Below, one piece after another: positions 56,643 through 64,000 of a stretch of 64,000 bases of DNA (its first letter is position 1; the number at the start of each line of letters is the position of its first letter). Under the pieces are notes generated by a model that worked only from the letters and a program-made list of their open reading frames with translations, made no database searches and had not been told where the DNA came from. Origin of the DNA: Streptomyces chattanoogensis (GTDB lineage Bacteria > Actinomycetota > Actinomycetes > Streptomycetales > Streptomycetaceae); NCBI RefSeq assembly GCF_001294335.1, contig NZ_LGKG01000185.1, positions 62,001 through 126,000 on the forward strand. Reading direction: 5' to 3'. Both the position numbers and the translations under genes were made by a program.

Positions 56643-56798
56643 CGCCGCCCCCGCCCGTAGCCCCCGGCAGCGGGACGCCATGGCAGCGCTACGGAGCCCC
56701 CGGCCGACCGGAGGCTAGGGTCTGACCCATCGGACAGACCCCAGGGTTCCGGGTGACCCGGACACCCGGGCGGACGCGGCGCAGAGGGGGACGGACCC

Positions 56799-57722
56799 AT
56801 GGACTGGCTGACCCGGCTGCCGGTGATCGGACCGGCGATCCGGCCGGCCGTGGCCTGGCTGACGGCCACTCATCTCTGGCGCGCATGGACGCGCATGCTG
56901 CAAGTGCACTGGACCAGGCTCGCCGCCGCGATCACCTTCACCAGCTTCATCGCGCTGTTCCCGCTGCTCACCGTCGTCGCCGCGATCGGTGCCGCCGTGC
57001 TGAACGACAGCCAGCTGCATCAGCTGGAGAGCAAGCTCGCCGAGCAGGTCCCCGGCATCGCCGCACAGCTCGATCTGGCCGGCCTGGTCAACAACGCCGC
57101 CACGGTCGGTCTGATCGCCGGCGCGCTGCTGCTCCTCACCGGCATCGGCTGGGTCGAGGCGCTGCGCGACTGTCTGCGCGCGGTGTGGGAGAAGGCCGAC
57201 GAGGACGTCAACTTCTTCGTCGGCAAGCTCCGCGACGGCGCACTGCTGCTCGGCCTCGGCGGCGTGGCGCTGCTCTCCGTCGCCTGCTCGACCTTCGCGG
57301 CCGCCGCGGTGGGCAAGGCCGCCGACGCGATCGGCCTGCCGGAGGGCGGCATCGGCGCCGTACTGCTCTCCGTCGCCGGCTTCTGCATCGCCGTGCTCGC
57401 CGACTTCCTGCTGCTGGTGTACGTCCTGACCAAGCTGCCCGGCGCCCGTCCGCCGCGCCGCGCCGTCGTGGTCGCGAGCCTCATCGGCGCGATCGGCTTC
57501 GAAGTGCTGAAGCTGCTGCTCAGCGGCTATCTCCGGGGTGTCGCCGCACGCAGCATGTACGGGGCCTTCGGCACCCCGGTCGCGCTGCTGCTGTGGATCA
57601 ATTTCACGGCGAAGCTGCTGGTGTTCTGCGCGGCGTGGACGGCCACGCAGGGCGCGGAGCCGGAGCAGGAGACGGTGGCGGGGGCGGAGCCGGATGCCGC
57701 CGGGCCCCGCCCCCGTACCTGA
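56799..57722 (+). CDS. YihY/BrkB-family membrane protein
   Basis: A 307-residue protein with about six hydrophobic helices. Recognisable family pieces are AAAITFTSFIALFPLLTVVAAIGA, a Gly/Ile-rich helix (LIAGALLLLTGIGWVEALRDCL), and YLRGVAARSMYGAFGTPVALLLWINF near the C-terminus. The N-terminal ~40 residues are cytoplasmic. YihY proteins were once called RNase BN and are now considered membrane proteins of unknown activity. Confidence 0.9.
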   Translation: MDWLTRLPVIGPAIRPAVAWLTATHLWRAWTRMLQVHWTRLAAAITFTSFIALFPLLTVVAAIGAAVLNDSQLHQLESKLAEQVPGIAAQLDLAGLVNNAATVGLIAGALLLLTGIGWVEALRDCLRAVWEKADEDVNFFVGKLRDGALLLGLGGVALLSVACSTFAAAAVGKAADAIGLPEGGIGAVLLSVAGFCIAVLADFLLLVYVLTKLPGARPPRRAVVVASLIGAIGFEVLKLLLSGYLRGVAARSMYGAFGTPVALLLWINFTAKLLVFCAAWTATQGAEPEQETVAGAEPDAAGPRPRT

Positions 57723-57733
57723 GCGCCGCTACC

Positions 57734-59020
57734 TCACGAGCGGCCCCGCCGGCGGCGCAGCACCATCGCGCCCAGCCCCAGCACCAGGAGCACGCCCCCG
57801 GCGATCCCGACCCCGGTCAGGACGCCCCCGGAATCGCCCGCGGACCCGGCCGCCCGGCCTCCCTGCCCGTTCTTGCCGGCCGCGCCCTGCGCCTTGGCGT
57901 GCTCCGCGCGGTCCTCCTCGTCCTTGGGCCCGACGAGCCGGCCGACCGGCTCCACCTTCCCGGCGGCCTGGAAGCCCCAGTCGAGGAGCCGGGCGGCCTC
58001 CCGGTACGCCTCGTTGTGCTCCTTCTTCTGCGGGTTCATGACCGTGACCAGCAGCGTGCGGCCACCGCGCACGGCGACGCCGGTGAACGTCGACCCGGCA
58101 TTCGTGGTGGAACCGTTCTTCACCCCCGCGATGCCCGGATACGGCTTGATGTCGTAGTCGCCGCTGAGCAGCCGGTTGGTGTTCTGGATCCCGAACGTCT
58201 TGCGTTTTCCGTTCTTTGCCGCCTCGCCCGGAAATTGCGCGCTCGCCGTCGAGCAGTACTCGCGGAAGTCGGCGTTCTTCAGCCCGGCGCGGGCGAACAG
58301 GGTCAGGTCGTACGCGCTGGACACCTGACCCGGCGCGTCATAGCCGTCGGGCGTGACGACATGCGTATCGGTGGCGTTCAGCTCCTTCGCGCGCTTCTGC
58401 ATCTCGGCGACGGTGGCCGCCGTGCCGCCGTTCATCGCCGACAGCGCATGCACCGCGTCGTTGCCGGACCGCAGGAACACCCCGAGCCACAGGTCGTGCA
58501 CGCTGTAGGTCAGGTTCTCCTTTATCCCCACGAGGCTGCTGCCGATGCCCATCCCCTCGAGGTCGGCGGCCCTGACCTTGCGCTTCTCGTCCTTGGGGAA
58601 CTTCGGCAGCACGGTGTCGGCGAACAGCATCTTCAGCGTGCTGGCGGGCGCGAGCCGCCAGTGCGGATTCTTGGCGGCCAGCACCTGGCCGGACGCGGCG
58701 TCCGAGATGATCCACGACCGGGCGGTGAGCGCGTCCGGCCCCGGCAGCTTCGGCGCCCCGGGCGCCAGGCTGCCCACCTGGACGCCGGGCAGCCCCAGCC
58801 GGTCGCCGCCGGTCCGGGACATCTTGGCGGGCGGCGCCGGAGCCTTGGGCTCCTTGCCGTCCTGCGGCTCGGCGTACGCGGTGCCGGCCAGCAGCGGGGA
58901 CGCCAGCAGCGTGGCGGTGGCCAGCACGGCCGCGGCGCGCACGGGGCGGCGCCGGGCTCCGGTGCTGCCGGGGGTGGTCGAAGGGACGGAAGCCGTGGGG
59001 TCAGCGAAGATCGTCGGCAC
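57734..59020 (-). CDS. D-alanyl-D-alanine carboxypeptidase (PBP5-like)
   Basis: A 428-residue S11 peptidase. GTG 59020 is chosen because it gives a Sec signal (RRRPVRAAAVLATATLLASPLLAG, cleavage near AYA-EP); upstream starts overlap the divergent gene. The catalytic motifs are all present: APASTLKML (SxxK), LRSGNDAVHAL (SxN) and GVKNGST (KTG-equivalent, here KNG). A C-terminal membrane helix (VLTGVGIAGGVLLVLGLGAMVL) with RRRRGRS after it anchors the protein. It trims cell-wall pentapeptides. The KTG motif reading KNG is a small deviation. Confidence 0.92.
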   Translation of the reverse strand: MPTIFADPTASVPSTTPGSTGARRRPVRAAAVLATATLLASPLLAGTAYAEPQDGKEPKAPAPPAKMSRTGGDRLGLPGVQVGSLAPGAPKLPGPDALTARSWIISDAASGQVLAAKNPHWRLAPASTLKMLFADTVLPKFPKDEKRKVRAADLEGMGIGSSLVGIKENLTYSVHDLWLGVFLRSGNDAVHALSAMNGGTAATVAEMQKRAKELNATDTHVVTPDGYDAPGQVSSAYDLTLFARAGLKNADFREYCSTASAQFPGEAAKNGKRKTFGIQNTNRLLSGDYDIKPYPGIAGVKNGSTTNAGSTFTGVAVRGGRTLLVTVMNPQKKEHNEAYREAARLLDWGFQAAGKVEPVGRLVGPKDEEDRAEHAKAQGAAGKNGQGGRAAGSAGDSGGVLTGVGIAGGVLLVLGLGAMVLRRRRGRS

Positions 59021-59120
59021 GTCGCAGAACGTACCCGGCCCGTCGCCCGCCCCGGACATCACCCCACGGAAGAGTGCCCCACCCGACCGCCGGATGGAGC
59101 CCCCGCCCATACTGGTGCTC

Positions 59121-59396
59121 ATGAAGCTCTCACGCCCTGTGTCCTGGTTCCTGCTCGCCTTCGGGGCGTGGAGCTGGTGCATATGGTTCACCTTCGTCAA
59201 GAATTTGATCAAGGACGCCAGCGGCCTGGCCTTCAACGACGCAGGCGACCCGACCGCCTACTTCTGGGTGCACCTGGTGCTTGCCGTGACGTCCTTTCTC
59301 TTGGGGACGGCGATCGGCATCATCGGGTTCCGCGGAGTGCGTGCCTTGCGGCGGGAGGCGGCGCGAGCCGAATCGCCGTCGGCAACGGACGAGTGA
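59121..59396 (+). CDS. Small two-helix membrane protein
   Basis: A 91-residue protein from ATG 59121. Hydrophobic helices are WFLLAFGAWSWCIWFTFV and WVHLVLAVTSFLLGTAIGIIG, separated by a polar loop (KDASGLAFNDAGDPTAYF). The tail is basic then acidic. Position next to the carboxypeptidase is conserved in Streptomyces (from memory). Function is unknown. Confidence 0.8.
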   Translation: MKLSRPVSWFLLAFGAWSWCIWFTFVKNLIKDASGLAFNDAGDPTAYFWVHLVLAVTSFLLGTAIGIIGFRGVRALRREAARAESPSATDE

Positions 59397-59402
59397 CCGG
59401 GG

Positions 59403-59774
59403 TCACACTTCCGAGCAGCTCTCGCACGTCTCCCAGGTGACCTCGTACTCCCAGAGGGGGGACGCGCGCGTCGCGCCGGGCGGCGGCCCGGGTTCCTCGT
59501 CCGTCTCGTAGACGCGGACGTCGGCACCCGGGAACGCCGTGGCCAGCAGGTCCTCCGCGTCCTGCATGCCGTCCTCGCTGACGAACGGGCAGCCGCAGTT
59601 CTCCACCAGCAGGTCGATGTCCTCGAGACCGGCCAGCGAGCACTGCGCGTCGGCCCCGGCGAGCAATCGCCCTTCGGCGGTCCGCCCCCGGACCGTGAGG
59701 GCGAGACCGTTCGTGCCGTCCCCGCTCCACTGCTCCTGGCAGAACTCGATCAGGGCCCCGTCGAACCTCGTCAT
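59403..59774 (-). CDS. Hypothetical protein with several Cys residues
   Basis: A 123-residue acidic protein from ATG 59774. Cys residues occur in EFCQEQW, AQCSLAG, ENCGCPF and the C-terminal ETCESCSEV; the latter CxxC could bind metal or form a disulfide. It is otherwise polar with no membrane segment. It is convergent with the small membrane gene. Not recognised. Confidence 0.7.
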   Translation of the reverse strand: MTRFDGALIEFCQEQWSGDGTNGLALTVRGRTAEGRLLAGADAQCSLAGLEDIDLLVENCGCPFVSEDGMQDAEDLLATAFPGADVRVYETDEEPGPPPGATRASPLWEYEVTWETCESCSEV

Positions 59775-60203
59775 GGCACGTCATTATGCAGGCGCCGCGG
59801 CCGTGTGGTGCACCAACTCTCCGGTCGTACCGGGTGGTTGGATGCGGAGCGGCAGCGGTGGCCGGCGCGGCCATAGGCGTACGGCCTGACGGGGCGTGTC
59901 CCGCTCGGCAGGAGGCGGCTGCGGTCGGCGCAGCCCGCCACCCACCCCCGCCACCGTGCCGACCCCGCGAAACGGCCGCGGCCGCCCGCGTTGGAGCAGC
60001 GGGCGGCCGGGGAAGACGACGGCAGATCACGGCAACGGCGAGAACAGCAACGATGCGGAATCACGTACGTGTGACCGAGGGGCGTATGGACTGAGCTTTC
60101 ACAGCCGGCCCAGGTGCTGCTCTACCCGCCGTGAACGAGGGCGAGCCAAAGCCCTCCGCCTGATCGCCTCGGTGAGTGCACGGCACTTCCGTATGGCCGA
60201 CCA
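59775..60203. other. Gene-free stretch before the decaying regulator cluster
   Basis: No supported gene was found in these ~430 bases. Base use becomes less biased rightward, in keeping with the pseudogenes beyond. No HTH-coding remnant for the truncated regulator downstream was detected in the frame that leads into it; that frame meets a TGA at 60132-60134. Confidence 0.6.
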
Positions 60204-60824
60204 TTGACAGAAAGACGACGGGCCTGGGGCTGGTGGGAGGAGTACACAGACCTCGGTGACCTGCTGGAGTACATCCAGCTTGAGGCCGGGGCATCCAGGA
60301 TTCGGACGTTCCAGAACCAGTTGGTCCCTGGCCTGCTGCAGACGCCCGAGTACGCCCGTGCGGTAGCCGTAGCGGATGATGTATGGGAGGACCCGGACGA
60401 AGTCGATCAGTTCGTGGCGGCACGGATCGGCAGACAGGCCAGGCTGATCGGTGACGAGCCCCTGGAACTCTGGGCGGTGCTGTCTGAGGCCGTACTACGG
60501 CAGCAGGTTGGTGGATCGACGGTGATGCAGGCGCAACTGGAACGACTGCTTGAGGCATCCACCATGTCGAACGTCAAGCTCCAGGTGTGGCCGTTCGAGG
60601 CCGCGGCGCATGCGTCGATGAGCGGACCGTTTGTGATTGTGGGGTTCGAGGAACCTGCCTCGCTGGATGTGATCTACGTCGAAACCGCTGGCTCCAGGTT
60701 GTGGCTGGAGAGCGAGGAGGATGCAAACCGGCACCGTGGGCTGTTCGATAGCGTTCGCAGGAAGGCGCTGTCTCCCCAGGACACTCGCGCCCGGCTGTCC
60801 AGCCTGATCAAGGAGAACCGGTGA
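60204..60824 (+). pseudogene. XRE/DUF5753 regulator lacking its HTH domain
   Basis: The 206-residue frame starts at TTG 60204 and is the DUF5753 half of a WhiJ-like regulator: AWGWWEEYTDLGDLLEYIQLE, then LVPGLLQTPEYARAV, ELWAVLSEAVLRQQVGG and PFEAAAHASMSGPFVIVGF. Normal proteins are ~280 residues with a ~70-residue XRE HTH in front; here that part is absent and the frame is closed 23 codons upstream. It overlaps the DUF397 fragment by GTGA, the usual coupling for this pair. A truncated but expressed protein cannot be excluded. Confidence 0.75.
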
Positions 60825-60868
60825 CCGCATTCGAGTTCTACAAGTCCAGCTACAGCGGTTCCCAGCGG
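60821..60868 (+). pseudogene. DUF397 gene fragment
   Basis: After GTG 60821 the first ~15 codons read AFEFYKSSYSGSQ, the start of a DUF397 protein (KSSYSG is its hallmark). The following codons (KLGRSRTRSL) do not continue the family, and the 3' part is missing where the converging gene begins. DUF397 proteins partner XRE/DUF5753 regulators; this one is broken. Confidence 0.75.
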
Positions 60869-60909
60869 AAGCTTGGCCGTTCCAGGACGCGCAGCCTTAC
60901 GCCGCCGGC

Positions 60910-61590
60910 TCAGCGCAGCGCCTCCAGCGCCTTCAGCGTCAGCGCCCGTGCCTCCGCGCCGTACAAAGCCATGCTGCTCAGTTGCTCGAATGTCTTGAGG
61001 TACAGGGCGATCTCGGACGGTTGATTGACGTTCACGCTTGCTGACACCAGCTCTATCGACGCGAGCTTGTCGTCGTACATGTGGAATGTCTCGCGCGGCC
61101 ACTGCGCCCGCTCGGGCGTAGCTGCCGGGATGATCCCGAGCGATACGGACGGCAGGTCGCCGACCGTGAGCAGGTAGCTCAACTGGGCGGCCATCGTGTC
61201 TGTATCCCCGATCTGGTGGTACAGCACTGATTCCTCGATGAGCAGCACGAATTGGCGACCTGGTTCATGGACGACCTGGGAGCGCTCGACCCGCGCTCGC
61301 GCGGCCTCCGCACTGTCGTCGTAGGGAAGTTCACGAAAGTCGGCTACCACTTTCAGTACCGCGGACGCGTAGCCCTCGGTCTGCAGCAGACCGGGTACGA
61401 GGGTGGAGGAGTAGACGCGGAACAGCTGGGTCTCGCGGAATAGCGGGACCAGAGCTTTCTGGAGTGGTTTCAGTCCGTTGCGAACTTGGTGTCGCCATTC
61501 GGTGTACGTCGGTCCGGTGTTCGGTGACTGCGTTTCCAGGTCGGAGGTCTGCAGTTCATTGCGCTGCCTCATGTGTACATCCCTGTGCAT
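60910..61590 (-). CDS. DUF5753 protein without HTH (truncated regulator)
   Basis: A 226-residue protein from ATG 61590, or 220 from ATG 61572 (AGGGA before it). It begins after the point where an XRE HTH would end and keeps the DUF5753 domain: VYSSTLVPGLLQTEGYASAVL, QFVLLIEESVLYHQIGD, PETFHMYD-like and FEQLSSMALYGAEAR. It lies 12 bases after the complete regulator and is probably co-transcribed with it. Without the HTH it might titrate a partner, or be decaying. Confidence 0.7.
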   Translation of the reverse strand: MHRDVHMRQRNELQTSDLETQSPNTGPTYTEWRHQVRNGLKPLQKALVPLFRETQLFRVYSSTLVPGLLQTEGYASAVLKVVADFRELPYDDSAEAARARVERSQVVHEPGRQFVLLIEESVLYHQIGDTDTMAAQLSYLLTVGDLPSVSLGIIPAATPERAQWPRETFHMYDDKLASIELVSASVNVNQPSEIALYLKTFEQLSSMALYGAEARALTLKALEALR

Positions 61591-61602
61591 ACGGTAGGTG
61601 CG

Positions 61603-62454
61603 TCATTCGGAACAGAGCGACCTTCTGGCCCTGTTGATCACGTTCTGCGCTTCGGTGCCGTAGACGGCGGACTCCCGGAGCGTGTTCCAGACCTTCATGT
61701 ACGTGGCGATGTTGTGTGCGTCGTCCAGCCATAGCTCGGCATGCCAGCCCTCGGTGATCGCCAGCCGGTCATCGAGGATGCAGAAGCCGTTGGCAGGCGC
61801 CAGCTTCAGCGATGCATTGAGGGGGACGATGCCCAGCGAGACGGTGTCCATGCCGATTACCCCGGCGAGCCGGTCGAGCTGGGCAGCGAGCACCGAGGGC
61901 GGGCAGAGCCGGGCATGAAGGGCCGCTTCCCACATGAGCACATGGAGCTTCTTTCCGGATTCGTAAAGCCATTCCTGTCGCTTCAGCCTTGCGCGTGCCG
62001 CTTCGTCTGCATCTGGCTTGGTCTGCTGGAACTCCGCGTAATGGATGAATACGTGGCGCGCATAGTCAGCGGTCTGCAGCATGCCTGCGACGACGGCCTC
62101 CTCCCATATGTAAATGACCTTGGACCGTGCGACTTCTGCATTCCATGTCTGCTGCACCGGAAGGTGCCCGGAAGCCAGTTGTCTGCGCCATGACCGGATG
62201 TGGGATTCGAAACCCGCCAGGCGAGCGAGTAGTTCGGCTGTTGCCTCGGGGTGGCCGGTCGCCTCTGCCCACGCACGCAAGTCGTCGGCCGTGGCTGTCT
62301 GATTTCCGTTCTCCAGCTTGTAAATCTTGGAGTGGGTGCAGCCGAGGCGACCGGCCAGCTGTGGACCGGTGAGCTTGCCCATAGGGCCGGATTCTCGCAA
62401 TTCGCGAAGTCTCTTCCCAAGGGCGATCCGGGCCTGCTGATAGTCGGTGCTCAC
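61603..62454 (-). CDS. XRE-family regulator with DUF5753 (WhiJ-like), complete
   Basis: A 283-residue protein from GTG 62454. Residues ~10-70 are a Cro/CI-type HTH (LGKRLRELRESGPMGKLTGPQLAGRLG, CTHSKIYKLENGNQTATADDL). Residues ~110-280 are the DUF5753 ligand or partner domain (AGMLQTADYARHVF, LHVLMWEAALHARLCPPS, RESAVYGTEAQNVINRAR). This is the only whole member of the regulator family in the window. Such proteins control development or secondary metabolism with small DUF397 partners. Confidence 0.88.
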   Translation of the reverse strand: MSTDYQQARIALGKRLRELRESGPMGKLTGPQLAGRLGCTHSKIYKLENGNQTATADDLRAWAEATGHPEATAELLARLAGFESHIRSWRRQLASGHLPVQQTWNAEVARSKVIYIWEEAVVAGMLQTADYARHVFIHYAEFQQTKPDADEAARARLKRQEWLYESGKKLHVLMWEAALHARLCPPSVLAAQLDRLAGVIGMDTVSLGIVPLNASLKLAPANGFCILDDRLAITEGWHAELWLDDAHNIATYMKVWNTLRESAVYGTEAQNVINRARRSLCSE

Positions 62455-62467
62455 CGGTTCACACTCA

Positions 62468-63004
62468 CTACTCTGCGGCAGACACCTCCGCCGCGAACGT
62501 CTCGTACGGGATAGCGTGATGCCATGCGGCGTCACGCACCTGGCAGTACCGGACGACTTCAGCTGGTTCGGTGATCAACTCGACATTCAGAAGAATGTCG
62601 GCGTCATCGAACTTCAGCAGGGCTACCAGCCGGGAGTCAAAGATCCAGAAGTCTTCGGCGGGCAGGTGGAGCCGGTCTGCGTCGGCGCGCCACAGGTTAC
62701 GCACGTCCTCGCCCGTAGCTGCGTTGCACCTCGCGTAGCCAAGGAGGAAGAGCTGACCGCTGGTTGGGGGATCGTCGACGATGCGTACCCGGCCGACCTG
62801 CTTACCGTCCGCAGTCTGCGCGAGCATGTTCGTGCACCATGCGCTATCCAGGTCCCATGCCACGGTGCCTGTGTCGAGGAATTCCTGGTAGCTCTCGTCC
62901 TCCCGGTCGGAGGCGTAGCCGCGGCGGGTTTCGAGATGTCATGCCGAATGCTCAAACTCGTCGAAGAGCTTGAGGAATTCATCCGGATCGATTAGTTCAG
63001 GCAC
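62468..63004 (-). pseudogene. DUF6879 gene interrupted by a premature TGA
   Basis: From GTG 63004 (AAGGAG eight bases upstream) the frame reads PELIDPDEFLKLFDEFEHSA, then a TGA at 62941-62939. The same frame continues with HLETRRGYASDREDESYQ and runs intact to 62468. Family members have Trp at the TGA position (EHTAWRLETR), so TGG changed to TGA: a single C-to-T on the plus strand at 62939. With that codon repaired the protein is 178 residues, normal length. The later part has NLWRADADRLHLPAEDFWIFDSRLV, the family core. Expression of the second part from the GTG near 62870 is possible but unlikely. Confidence 0.85.
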
Positions 63005-63259
63005 GCGATCCATCTCCTTCGGCCCCCAGTTCACGAGCAGTTCGCGAGGAACAACGACAGCTGATTCCCCCGGACTGAAGTGCTGGAGCCGATTGAGGTC
63101 TGCGGTGTCGGTGAGCGGTGCTCCCTGCACGACGATCTCACCCGTGTCCAGATCTTCGTGCAGTGCGGGACAGCCCCCGTTCTTGCTGTCTGTGCCCGTG
63201 AAACGCAGTCGTCGAGCCCCGTTTGTCTCCCTCGGTGCGGAGGTGGTGTTCGTCCAGCA
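63005..63259 (-). other. Remnant of a small conserved protein fused in frame to the DUF6879 pseudogene
   Basis: The frame is open from a TGA at 63260-63262 into the DUF6879 frame. It reads RFTGTDSKNGGCPALHEDLD, then TGEIVVQGAPLTD, HFSPGESAVVVPRELL and NWGPKEMDRV. These resemble, from memory, a separate ~70-residue protein that often precedes DUF6879 genes. No ATG or GTG exists before GTG 63130, so its start seems lost. Confidence 0.5.
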
Positions 63260-63436
63260 TCACGGGTTGTGGGGACCGGGACCACAGGGTTGAGGCTCTC
63301 TTGTGAGAACAAACAAGAACATCCAGCCATATGTCGAGAACATTGAAGAACATTGCGTAGTGGGCTGCCCGCCTCGACCCCTAACGTCCGACTCAGGCCG
63401 CACGTCTAGGCCGGTCCACCTCATCGGAGGCGCCGC

Positions 63437-63604
63437 ATGACCACTCCCGTACCCCCGAACGCCGCCAAGACAGAGGGGTGTCGTGAGTGCAAAGACCTGG
63501 AGTGCGGCCGGGAACATGCTGCGGCGGAGCGGGATCTCAGCAGGGTGACCGACTTCAACGTGCTGATCTGTCGCCATCAGAGAGCGCACGCGAACGGGTC
63601 GTGA
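63437..63604 (+). CDS. 55-residue Cys-containing small protein
   Basis: ATG 63437 follows a good CGGAGG site. The sequence has GCRECKDLECGREHAAA and LSRVTDFNVLICRHQRAH, giving a CxxC plus further Cys and His. Small proteins of this pattern (CxxC, then 'VTDxxVLxxRH') are common in Streptomyces beside XRE/DUF6879 clusters; function is unknown. It is intact, unlike its neighbours on the left. Confidence 0.65.
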   Translation: MTTPVPPNAAKTEGCRECKDLECGREHAAAERDLSRVTDFNVLICRHQRAHANGS

Positions 63605-63761
63605 ACCGGCACGTCGGCTCGCGATAGCCGTGAAGACTCCCGCCCCGGCCGTCATTCCCTGGCAGGACACGGCCGGAGCGGGTGGGCCCACAAGGGGCCC
63701 TCGTATGTGCACGACGACGCGCGGACCGGCCGTGCGCCGACACAGCACCGAGGAGATCACC

Positions 63762-63869
63762 ATGCGATACCGCCTCGACCCGGTCAAGGACGGCGGGGAT
63801 GAGGACGACGGCCAGGACGGCAACCCCAATGGCGGGTGCGGAGACGGGCAGGGCTGCGGGCGTCGTTGA
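63762..63869 (+). CDS. 35-residue Gly/Asp-rich peptide with two Cys
   Basis: ATG 63762 has GAGGAGATCACC upstream. The peptide begins MRYRLDPVKDGGDED and ends GGCGDGQGCGRR, with an acidic Gly/Asp/Asn-rich middle and two Cys five residues apart. It lies 90 bases before the next gene on the same strand. A precursor peptide is one reading; a non-coding leader is another. Confidence 0.45.
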   Translation: MRYRLDPVKDGGDEDDGQDGNPNGGCGDGQGCGRR

Positions 63870-63959
63870 CCGGCTGGCAGCGGTAGTCGGTCACCCGTGA
63901 ATCGGGCGGTCCGTGTCTCTGCCAGGGGTGCGGGCCGTCTTTACCCATGAGGGAGTGAA

Positions 63960-64000
63960 ATGGCGCGACACCACCACCACGCCTACGTCTGGCTCGGTCA
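63960..64000 (+). CDS. Start of a gene running off the window
   Basis: ATG 63960 follows GAGGGAGTGAA, a strong ribosome-binding site. Only 13 full codons are visible (MARHHHHAYVWLG), with four consecutive His residues. The product cannot be identified. It is downstream of the 35-residue peptide gene. Confidence 0.5.
   Translation, partial: MARHHHHAYVWLG

Noticed and set aside
56753..59440. An 895-codon open frame on the plus strand
   Set aside because: It covers the YihY gene out of frame and the antisense of the carboxypeptidase; high GC makes such long shadow frames common. The protein is Arg/Gly-rich nonsense.
60821..61024. A 67-residue complete protein from GTG 60821
   Set aside because: Only the first ~15 codons match DUF397; the rest is Arg/Ser/Ala-rich sequence antisense to the next gene.
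62939..62941. TGA read as selenocysteine in DUF6879
   Set aside because: The family has Trp at this position, there is no redox motif, and no SECIS-like element or selenocysteine genes are seen.

Overview
The window is high-GC actinobacterial DNA, almost certainly from a Streptomyces chromosome. Genes have strong G/C third-position bias, GTG starts are frequent, and many genes overlap by ATGA or GTGA. From memory, the left 60 kb has the same general gene order as the S. coelicolor core region around sucCD, purN-purH, folD, mdh, the betaine genes, glyA and trpS. That comparison was not run.

Layout. 1-15.6 kb is core metabolism: the end of sucC, sucD, a sigma-like membrane protein, a PerM-type membrane protein, purN-purH, two membrane proteins with Pro/Gln-rich N-termini, folD with a DUF3017 gene, NADP isocitrate dehydrogenase, a hydrolase and mdh. 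15.7-22.8 kb is hypothetical and accessory. It includes an overlapping three-gene set in which two adjacent proteins share a 22-residue motif resembling amyloid signalling (RHIM/BASS-like) motifs, plus SUKH, DUF5988, AhpD-like, DUF1772 and Uma2 genes. 23.1-30.5 kb is one tightly packed operon for glycine betaine: aldehyde dehydrogenase, choline-oxidase-like GMC enzyme, and an ABC transporter with a fused double permease. 30.6-36.4 kb holds a BRCT/beta-propeller fusion, a zinc-ribbon protein, a secreted serine protease and a WXG100-type three-gene set. 36.6-41.6 kb is an inverted duplication: two divergent MocR-regulator/AhpD-like pairs face each other around a PEP-mutase-family gene, and both keep a similar operator next to the regulator start.

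41.7-47.8 kb is an accessory RiPP island: a precursor, an ATP-grasp ligase and a PIMT-like methyltransferase (the arrangement of aspartimidylated graspetides), three translationally coupled small genes, a divergent XRE/TPR regulator, an acetyltransferase and two more overlapping tiny genes. 47.9-59.8 kb returns to housekeeping: HAD and GNAT enzymes, an EamA exporter, a YgiB/YgiC-like pair, ornithine aminotransferase, glyA behind a ZTP (pfl) riboswitch, trpS, a 2H phosphoesterase, a YihY protein and a D,D-carboxypeptidase.

60.2-64 kb is a decaying cluster of WhiJ-like regulators: XRE/DUF5753 genes (one whole, two lacking the HTH), a DUF397 fragment and a DUF6879 gene broken by a TGG-to-TGA change. 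It is followed by tiny Cys-containing ORFs and a gene that runs off the end. Linked themes are one-carbon/purine metabolism (purN, purH, folD, glyA with a ZTP sensor), the TCA cycle (sucCD, icd, mdh) and osmoprotection. No tRNA, rRNA, CRISPR array, transposase or integrase was recognised.
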